A stretch of 64,000 nucleotides of DNA, taken from contig NC_073746.1 in the NCBI RefSeq assembly GCF_029784135.1, forward strand, positions 163,608,296 to 163,672,295. Direction: 5' to 3'. Below the pieces are notes generated by a model. The model was not told the DNA's origin. It saw only the letters and a list, made by a program, of their open reading frames with translations, and did no database searches. Of this stretch, positions 57,290-64,000 are shown in pieces. This DNA is from Toxorhynchites rutilus septentrionalis. Lineage: Eukaryota; Arthropoda; Insecta; Diptera; Culicidae. The stretch's first letter is position 1; each line of letters begins with the position of its first letter. The translations under genes were made by a program, and so were the position numbers.

Positions 57290-57675
57290 TTGTCCGGAAC
57301 ATTGTTTGTAATGGCGAAAGTGCTGAAAGGAGAAATTGATGCCCCGAATATCCTCGCCGAAATCAATTTCTATGTACCAGAGAGAAGACTGCGACAGCGA
57401 AATTTCTTACAGCTTGGTACACGAAATGTAGAATATGCACAACAAGAACCAATTCGATATATGTGCAGTATTTTTAATGACAATTTTGAGCTATTTGATT
57501 TTTACTTGACTACTAAGACGTTTCAACAACGACTATATTCAAGACGATAACTGTTTGTAAATATTGTTTATTGTGTGAAATTTTGTTCGTAGAGTATAAG
57601 AATTGAAATGTTCAATAAGACAAAAAAAAGTCAGTTGAAGAAATATTAAAAAATAAATAAATAAAATAAATAATA
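57290..57675 (+). pseudogene. LINE ORF2 C-terminus remnant (different family)
   Basis: The ~85-codon frame to the stop at 57548-57550 follows the typical C-terminal pattern of Jockey/CR1-like LINE reverse transcriptases: a segment VLKGEIDAPNILAEINFYVP, then ERRLRQRNF, NVEYAQQEPIRYMC and IFNDNFELFDF. Upstream homology is absent, so it is a heavily 5'-truncated copy. A short 3' UTR and a TAAA-rich tail (57645-57675) follow. Family placement comes from remembered consensus patterns, not an alignment. Confidence 0.6.
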
Positions 57676-57910
57676 ACTTTATAGCCCTGTAAGATCGCGA
57701 CTACTCAAGCTATGATAATCTGATTTACATGGGTATACCCTTTCGATCTTCTAAATCAGCGGCCATTTAAATTCATTTATTGCATTTTCACATAACCAAA
57801 CAACATACTTGATATTATGACATCCTGGACCACAATTACATAAATTGTTAGTAGTGAGACCTACTCGATAAAAACATGAATTCAGCACAAATTGATTGGA
57901 CAACATACAA
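57676..57910 (-). pseudogene. diverged I-clade LINE remnant, split by Helitron
   Basis: The minus strand encodes MLSNQFVLNS, then YRVGL, then CNCGPGCHNIKYVVWLC. These align with LMSNHCSLDA, FRFNL and CVCGRGYHDIEHVVWSC of the full-length LINE ORF2 C-terminus. The reading continues on the other side of the Helitron at 59637-59690. It is much older than the other I-clade copies. Confidence 0.7.
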
Positions 57911-59636
57911 TCTATATATATAAAAATCTCGTATCACGGTGTTTGTTACCGAACTCCTCCGAAACGGCTCGACCGATTTTGATGAAATTATACTCAAAAT
58001 ACTTGGTAGGTATGAGAATAGGTTGTAAACTATATATGATACCGGTAGGATAAAGATTACTGTATATTTACCGTATATATACCAATTAGGGCGACACTAT
58101 GCGAAAAAATCATTTTTTCTGCATAAATTTAATTTTTTTTTGTATTTATTCAAATTTGGTTTCAGAAAAAAAAATAAAAACACAAATTTTCATCCTTTTA
58201 ACCCCGTCCCATTTTCTTTATTTTTTATTTCGCGATTTTAAACGAAAAGCGATAAACACTATCCAAATATCCAAACAAAAAACTTAACAACATTGACCTT
58301 CGTGTTCTATTTCTGTAAAATAGAAACGGAATTCTGGGTGGAATAAACACACTTTTTAAACGAAAAATATTGATGGAAATTTGCTATACTCTTTCAAATA
58401 TGTTTTGTATGTAACAAAGTGACACATTTTCTACAAGTGTACAAAAATTCTGTCTGATAATGTTTTTTTTTATATTATGGATAAAGTTTTAGCGGAAATA
58501 TAGTTAAAAAATAAAGAAAAAAAAAGTTGAGTTAGGGTCAGGACTATGTCATCTAAGTATTCAAGTAACATGAAAAAATAATCTGTATTCAAATGTTACC
58601 AATGTAAAATTATTTTCGGTTTACTAATCGGATAGAGAGTAGATTGCTCCACAGATTTCAGAATGCAAAAGCCGATTTCGTTCAAATCGTGGAATCCGAT
58701 CGGCTTTCAGACCAATCGGATTCCGGGATATGGGTTAGTGTTTGATATTGTTCCCCCCAAACATGGTTCATGGCCTATGCGGTGATTTGAAGCTTTTACC
58801 GCCTTGCGTTGCAGATGGAAAACACGATCACAAGGGTAGGTAAATATCCAATGTAAAAACGAAGAAACGGACAACCATTGACAAATACCAGTAACGCAGA
58901 CTTTGATGGACTGAAAATCGTTGGGTATTACCACATTCGCCTCAGCTGAGCAAAACGTTCAATGTTTTTATTAGTGTTAAGTTTCGCTGTTCAGCGAAAA
59001 TCAGTATAAAAGTCCGTGAATAAGGCAAGCAATATGGCTGTGTTTCAAAATCAGAATATCGATTTGACTACTTCTCGATTGAATGACAACGACAAAATAA
59101 TGCGCCAACAAATTGGCCAGTATATCAACACCAATGAAGTTGTCATATCTTTGGTTTCACAATTCATGAACGGGACCCAACAGTCATGAATGGATAGCCA
59201 ACCATTCAGAAAACCTATTTTTCACTAACGAAACCTTAATTGAAAAAAAATGAATATTGATTTTCTTTATTTCATTTTAAACTTTTAGATAAAAATATAT
59301 TACATTCTTTCACTTCACATTTTATATATTAACATTATTCTTTTTTTACTTATTTACATTACATATTTTACATCAAACACATCAGTTACGTAAATGAAAT
59401 ACATTGAAATAAGATGGTTTGATTTTTTTTTATTGTTGGCGGTCATCGTCCGCTCAACTCCTCTATATGGCATAGCTCTTATCGCCACATATTCGTTTGA
59501 TCTTTATCAGCGAATGGATCAAAAACGTAAAACCATTCAAACATACGTACAATATATTAGTTATTGTTTATTCAATTACCAAAATATTCACTAGAAACAA
59601 TTTATTTGGCAGAACAACGTTTGCCGGGTCAGCTAG
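57911..59636 (+). mobile_element. complete non-autonomous Helitron
   Basis: 1726 bp. It starts TCTATATATATAAAAATCTC and ends TTGCCGGGTCAGCTAG, i.e. 5'-TC and 3'-CTAG. It is inserted between A (57910) and T (59637) without duplication, the defining Helitron signature. A short GGCA...TGCC hairpin precedes the CTAG. No Rep/helicase is encoded. Joining the flanks restores one continuous reading frame of the LINE remnant across the site. Related fragments occur at 4798-4863, 6257-6400 and 9040-9600. Confidence 0.88.
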
Positions 59637-59690
59637 TGTAATATAAAATTAATGCCTATTATCGGTAAATGGAAAATAAATCATTTTACG
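59637..59690 (-). pseudogene. I-clade LINE remnant, other side of Helitron
   Basis: On the minus strand it reads GINFIL and joins HCMLSN at 57910, matching the RDFIRTFSRLMSN segment of the intact LINE with one gap. Beyond about 59690 the similarity fades. Confidence 0.5.
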
Positions 59691-59800
59691 CATCAATTCA
59701 CTTTATGAGATAACGCCCGAATTTAGGCAAAAAGATTGCTGGTTGCGTCGGTGAGAGAAGCGAGTGGATAGTGCAATCGAAAGAAAACATACCCAATTAA

Positions 59801-61121
59801 GGTGAAGGTGGAAGCTAGCCACAAATGGCTGCCACAATGGGACTCATTTTTTTACTCTCCATCCCTTACCCCTCGCCTAAAAGTCAATAATATTGTGAAA
59901 CTGTGAAGAAAAAGATCGTTTGCACACACTTCTCACCAAGTAATTTTAACCAAAATCTAATCGATTACTCACCAAATATTAAATTTTCATCTGCCGTCGC
60001 AATGTATAGTGGAAAACATCGTAAACATTCAATAAAATGTTATTCCTGAGTCATAGCGTTTCATGTCATGAAAATTAATAAAATAAAATTGTGTAAAAAA
60101 TACAATTATTATTTTTACGTTTAATGGTTTTAGCAACTTTAACATTGGTTAAGAAAATTGTATTGCATAGGCTGCCACGGCTGCCTATGCATTCAAAAAT
60201 AGTAAACGGAAAAGTATTACATTCAATCAAAATGACTCGGCCAATGAAGAGAAGGGTTAAGGCTCTCCAACGTGAATATGTGAAAACAATAGGATCAACG
60301 ATGGAAAATATTAAGGAATTATCAACATCGAGTTACTGTGCGGAAAAACTTGTTAATACCAAAAGAGTTCCAGTTAGCATGTGTTATAAATTTGCTCATG
60401 TAACGCTCACGTATAATCAGAATTTTACTTCATATGCAAATACACCTTGTATATATATTTATATTTGTAATTGTTCATCGGAATACATCGTTCATACATT
60501 TTGCTTCAGTATCGAATTGTTATTTTTTTCAAATGTATTCTGAGACTCGTGTCAGTGGAGCGCTACACAATCTGATAAGTCTGGAGGGCGCTTCCTAATC
60601 GGTTCACGTATCGACAGGCGAGAAACCCCGCGAGGGTGGCTGTGACGGGTGGCGCGTCAAGTTGGAGGGCAATTCCTAATCGGTTCACGTCTCGACGGGT
60701 AAATGGATGCCTGCGAAATGGACATAAGCGCAGTGGAAAGAAATGGAGAAAAAAAAATATTGAGAAAAAAGGAAGGATCAACGCTATTCAGCGTTGTAAA
60801 CTCGAGAAGTGCATGAGCACAGCCGCCCCCTGAAGTAGTCGCCTAGATGTGGTCCCAGGGGGAATGAGGCACCGAGTAGAGGGCTTGGTTTTTGTGGGTG
60901 CGATCCCCACTCGACGTCTGGGTTAACCCTTCCCAGGTAAGGCTGGTAGAGCGTTCCTCACCTCTATAAAAAAACAAAACAATCTGATAAGTGAATTGAT
61001 CTATTCACGTACAAAGATAAAAACAAACGAAACAAATTGCCCTTCTCTCACAAACACTATTACCCCATTTTTACACGTGGGTTTACCTATACTACTACAA
61101 TGGCTATCTTCCACCTTCACC
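59801..61121. mobile_element. candidate TIR element with nested retroposon
   Basis: GGTGAAGGTGGAAGCTAGCC at 59801-59820 is inverted at 61102-61121 with one mismatch in 20. The following bases also correspond loosely (ACAAATGG against ATTGTAG). About 1.3 kb, or ~0.9 kb after removing the nested insertion. It contains a 139-codon frame at 60124-60543 that is basic at its N-terminus (MKRRVKALQREYVKTIGS) and matches nothing I know. No clear target duplication is visible. Confidence 0.4.
60567..60992 (+). mobile_element. unclassified short retroposon with 14-bp duplication
   Basis: ACAATCTGATAAGT at 60567-60580 and 60979-60992 flanks a GC-rich 398-bp insert that ends in ATAAAAAAACAAA. It includes a duplicated block (GGAGGGCGCTTCCTAATCGG and GGAGGGCAATTCCTAATCGG, 80 bp apart) and a pol III B-box-like GGTGCGATCCCC (~60897-60908). 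The duplication and A-rich tail indicate LINE-mediated retroposition. It may be a SINE or a short LINE derivative. Confidence 0.75.
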
Positions 61122-64000
61122 ATAAATCGTCAAATTGTTAACCTTCATTTACTATATTCATTGTTCATGTTTTAAGCAAAAAAAAATCTGGATAAATTTC
61201 CTGTCTAATGATATACACAACATATGTCGCAATAACGATTTTGAGTAATATGCGTTTGAAAACTCTTAATAAATCGTTACATTTTTCGTAGAGTGACCCC
61301 TCTATATAGAAATCAAAGACATAGTCCTATGTCAGGAAATAAGACGTTTCAAAACAAGTCGAGAAACATGTTCAAGTAAAACCCTGTTGCGCTACTGAAA
61401 CTCGCTACCTCTTTGCGGAGCCTACGCAATTCGATGTAACGCCACAATGGAAGCACAATTTTCCCCAAAGATTAACAAAAGCGCCAAACAGCTTTTGTTG
61501 TGATATCATTTCGCCCATCAGCACGTACAAATCAGCTGCGGAAACCAGCTTGAAACACTTAAAATTATTTCCGCCGGCTTGGCTTGGTAATTATCTGGCT
61601 GCGGGAGAAAAACCACAAAGCCCAATCAAGATAATACTTTCATTCCTCTCGAAATTGTGAAATTTAACGACTTTTGAGCAGCGAAATATGGGGGAGCACG
61701 TTACCAGCTTTTGGAAAGTTTAAAGATACCATCACAGCTTCCCCGTGGATCAATCGTTCGGTTGTTTTTGGAAAACTAGCAGTTTCCACAAGAGCAATAA
61801 AGTTGGGATTTGTTTCTCATAGTTTCCCCCGCGGTTTCAGATAAAATATCAGTGTATGTACCCGAGAAGCAACGGAGATAACTGGCACTTGAAACACTAG
61901 GCCTTAAGGATGACTTTTGCCCAGCTCGTGAAAATCAAGAAACAAAGAAAACCGTGAACTTCTTCTCACTCGTCTTTCTTACTTGTATTGCTACAATGAA
62001 AACTAAAAATGTGGGCACAACCACGTGGTGTGACCATTGTATTGATGGGTCGTTTTGAGTGTTATTCTTTTATAATCCGTTTAATGACACTTTGTATGAA
62101 ATGGTTATGGAATTCTCTATGTAAGCCCTCCTATGGAGTATAGAAATTCTGATAGAAAAAATGCAATATGGTTAGTTTTTGATCTTAATTAGTGTGTGAA
62201 ACATATGATGATGATCTTATTCAATAATAAATTAAACTTTTCTTGTATGATTGATATCCCGATCGCATGGTTATCGGTTATGATTATATGAGACGTCGTA
62301 AGGACCGATCCAATCATTACTGCTATGTTTAAAAAAGATCAACATTATCTGAGACGCACTCATAGAGTTATAATGTTGAAACATGTTACAGATAAACAGT
62401 TCGAACAGACTTTTGAAAGACCTTGACTCTAGGTCAAATACAACTATCGATACAAACAAACAAAAACAACCAGAATCTAATGAAATCAAGCTGTACACAT
62501 TCGAACTCTGACTGGGAGGGAAAAAAAACAAATCCTTTGTCAACCAAGTCATCCACCGCTATGAACCAGTTTCGGCTCAAGGTGAGCGGCCAACTCATAC
62601 TGGTGCACATTTGGCTCATGTTTCCAATCGATCATTATTTTCCTGACCTTTCTTTTGTTTACATTTTTGGTCAATCAGATAATTTCAGTTCACTGCCAAC
62701 CGAGTGCCGATCGCACAACAGGTTCTCCGTCGATCGCCTCCGAACGCACACAGACACGTAGCGAACGCCATTTATTTCGGGAATCAAACTGATCGAAATT
62801 ACCGTACGATCGTTCAGCCGCGTGGACCCGAGCGAGACAATCGACCGCTGTCGTGCGGTCTCAAGTAACATGAGTCGCGACATGAGCCGACTGGCCAAAT
62901 TACGTAATGGGCAACAACGAGCCCCGTAAAGGCTTCGTGAGGCATTTTTTTGATGCCGTGTTCTTATTATACGCGTACTTTTCAAGATCTATTTGGATGG
63001 ACGTCATCATCGACCTTTCGCCTAATTTTGAATTGTGTTCATTGGAAATTAACTCTGATGTTTTTTTTATCTTCTAATCATTAGGAGATTCTCTGTTGTT
63101 AAAAAGGTCAAGTAACTCCAAGAAACGTAAGCCCTCTGGCAATGAAATGATACTTCAATGGATGAGCATCACATATCTACACTAGCGAATATGACGACGG
63201 CAAAAACGGCAAACAACCAAAAATTTAATCTATCACTGTCACCTATTGAAAGGTTATCGATACTCTGACTCCACTATTATGCTTTCCCTGTTTCATAGGC
63301 GGGTCAGGTCTCATCGGTAATTTTATTCACCCACATCCTTTACAGACGCAAACACACAACAGAAAAAAAAATCTTCTGTTATCATCCATCTTGTGTCATC
63401 AATCAGTGAACAAAAGAGGGACATCATGCCACCGAGGATGCCCTCAAATTGAGCCACGTTCAGTCGATCCGTACAAGAGTTATCCAATTTGGCAGGTAGT
63501 AGACCGAATGTCAGCAAATTCGTCGACTTTTACATCGTTAGCATCATGGCATCAGCGACTCTTCATGTAGAAAAAGGTCAACATAAAGACTGAGGCTGAG
63601 GATGGGATCATTATGGAACCGTGCGGCAGGAGAGAAAAAAAAAGTTGATCCATCAACCGCAGAAAGGTGAGATAGCCACTGAAAGTGAAATCTGCGACTA
63701 GGGATGATGCAGACACTCCAGAAGTCTCTGACTCTGGGTAAGACAAATAGAAAATATAGGCAAGATGGCAACATGACATTTTCGTTTTATGATGATACAT
63801 CACTGACACGTTTTTGGCTTAATTGAGGATGGTATCGATTCCAGATGGAAAACAACAAATGGAAAGGTTTAATTTATGATATTTTCTTCATATTTGGTAT
63901 GAAGAGGCTTTAATGCACTGTTTTAGCAAATAAAAGTGGCAGTGAAACTAATCCATATTTTTTGCATTAGATTGAAACATAACATAGTTAGAATAATCCT
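61122..64000. other. 2.9 kb with no recognised gene
   Basis: Partly GC-balanced, apparently single-copy. The only repeat seen is a ~45-bp match to the terminus of family A at 61305-61345 (GACATAGTCCTATGTCAGG, inverted). Frames of up to 112 codons overlap on both strands without recognisable domains. Host intron or intergenic DNA is likely. Confidence 0.4.

Noticed and set aside
60124..60543. 139-codon plus-strand frame as a host gene
   Set aside because: No recognised domain, no splice or promoter context, an AT-rich C-terminal half with low-complexity residues, and it lies within a candidate TIR element.
60840..60930. tRNA or 5S-like gene around GGTGCGATCCCC
   Set aside because: There is only a B-box-like motif. 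No A box or cloverleaf can be drawn, and it lies inside the retroposon.

Overview
This is a repeat-dominated stretch of an insect nuclear genome. I found no host protein-coding gene that I could defend. The repeat content points to a culicine mosquito, most likely Aedes-like: mosquito-type DD37E Tc1/mariner elements, tRNA-derived SINEs resembling Feilai, an I-clade LINE with an RNase H domain, a Helitron, TTAA-target and foldback MITEs, and a nuclear copy of mitochondrial DNA in dipteran gene order (cox1-Y-C-W-nad2). The species assignment is inference. The sequence is about 60-65% A+T, with several more GC-balanced islands that look single-copy (about 11.4-12.4, 22.9-24.2, 40.6-44.4 and 61.3-63.8 kb).

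Layout. 0.3-1.2 kb: a TTAA-flanked MITE and a foldback-MITE end. 3.8-4.2 kb: dispersed repeat D. 4.5 kb: a strong hairpin. 4.8-6.4 kb: a Helitron remnant split by element A1. 7.6-8.9 kb: a DD37E transposon. 10.0 kb: a SINE. 14.8-22.9 kb: three more members of repeat family A (A2, A3, A4). A3 and A4 carry 110-bp tandem arrays, and a rosa-like DD41D transposon sits inside the A3 array. 24.3-26 kb: an AAAT microsatellite and a rearranged NUMT. 26.7-28.0 kb: a second DD37E copy. 31-40.3 kb: two 5'-truncated I-clade LINEs, each inside a copy of repeat B, plus a SINE inside repeat D and a second TTAA MITE. 46.3-47.9 kb: a four-arm nested inverted repeat. 48.65-54.73 kb: a full-length I-clade LINE with both ORFs open and a 14-bp target site duplication. 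55.9-56.6 kb: a complete foldback MITE. 57.3-59.7 kb: two LINE remnants, one split by a complete non-autonomous Helitron. 59.8-61.1 kb: a TIR-bounded element containing a retroposon with a 14-bp duplication.

Relationships. The sequence records a nesting history: Helitron split by A1; 110-bp array split by rosa; repeat B split by LINEs; repeat D split by a SINE; LINE remnant split by a Helitron. Only the 6-kb LINE at 48.66-54.72 kb keeps intact coding capacity. Both DD37E transposases and the rosa transposase are frameshifted. The most unusual object is family A. It carries a TATA box and initiator at identical 32-nt spacing in three copies, upstream of either a conserved 26-residue reading frame or a hairpin-bearing 110-bp array.
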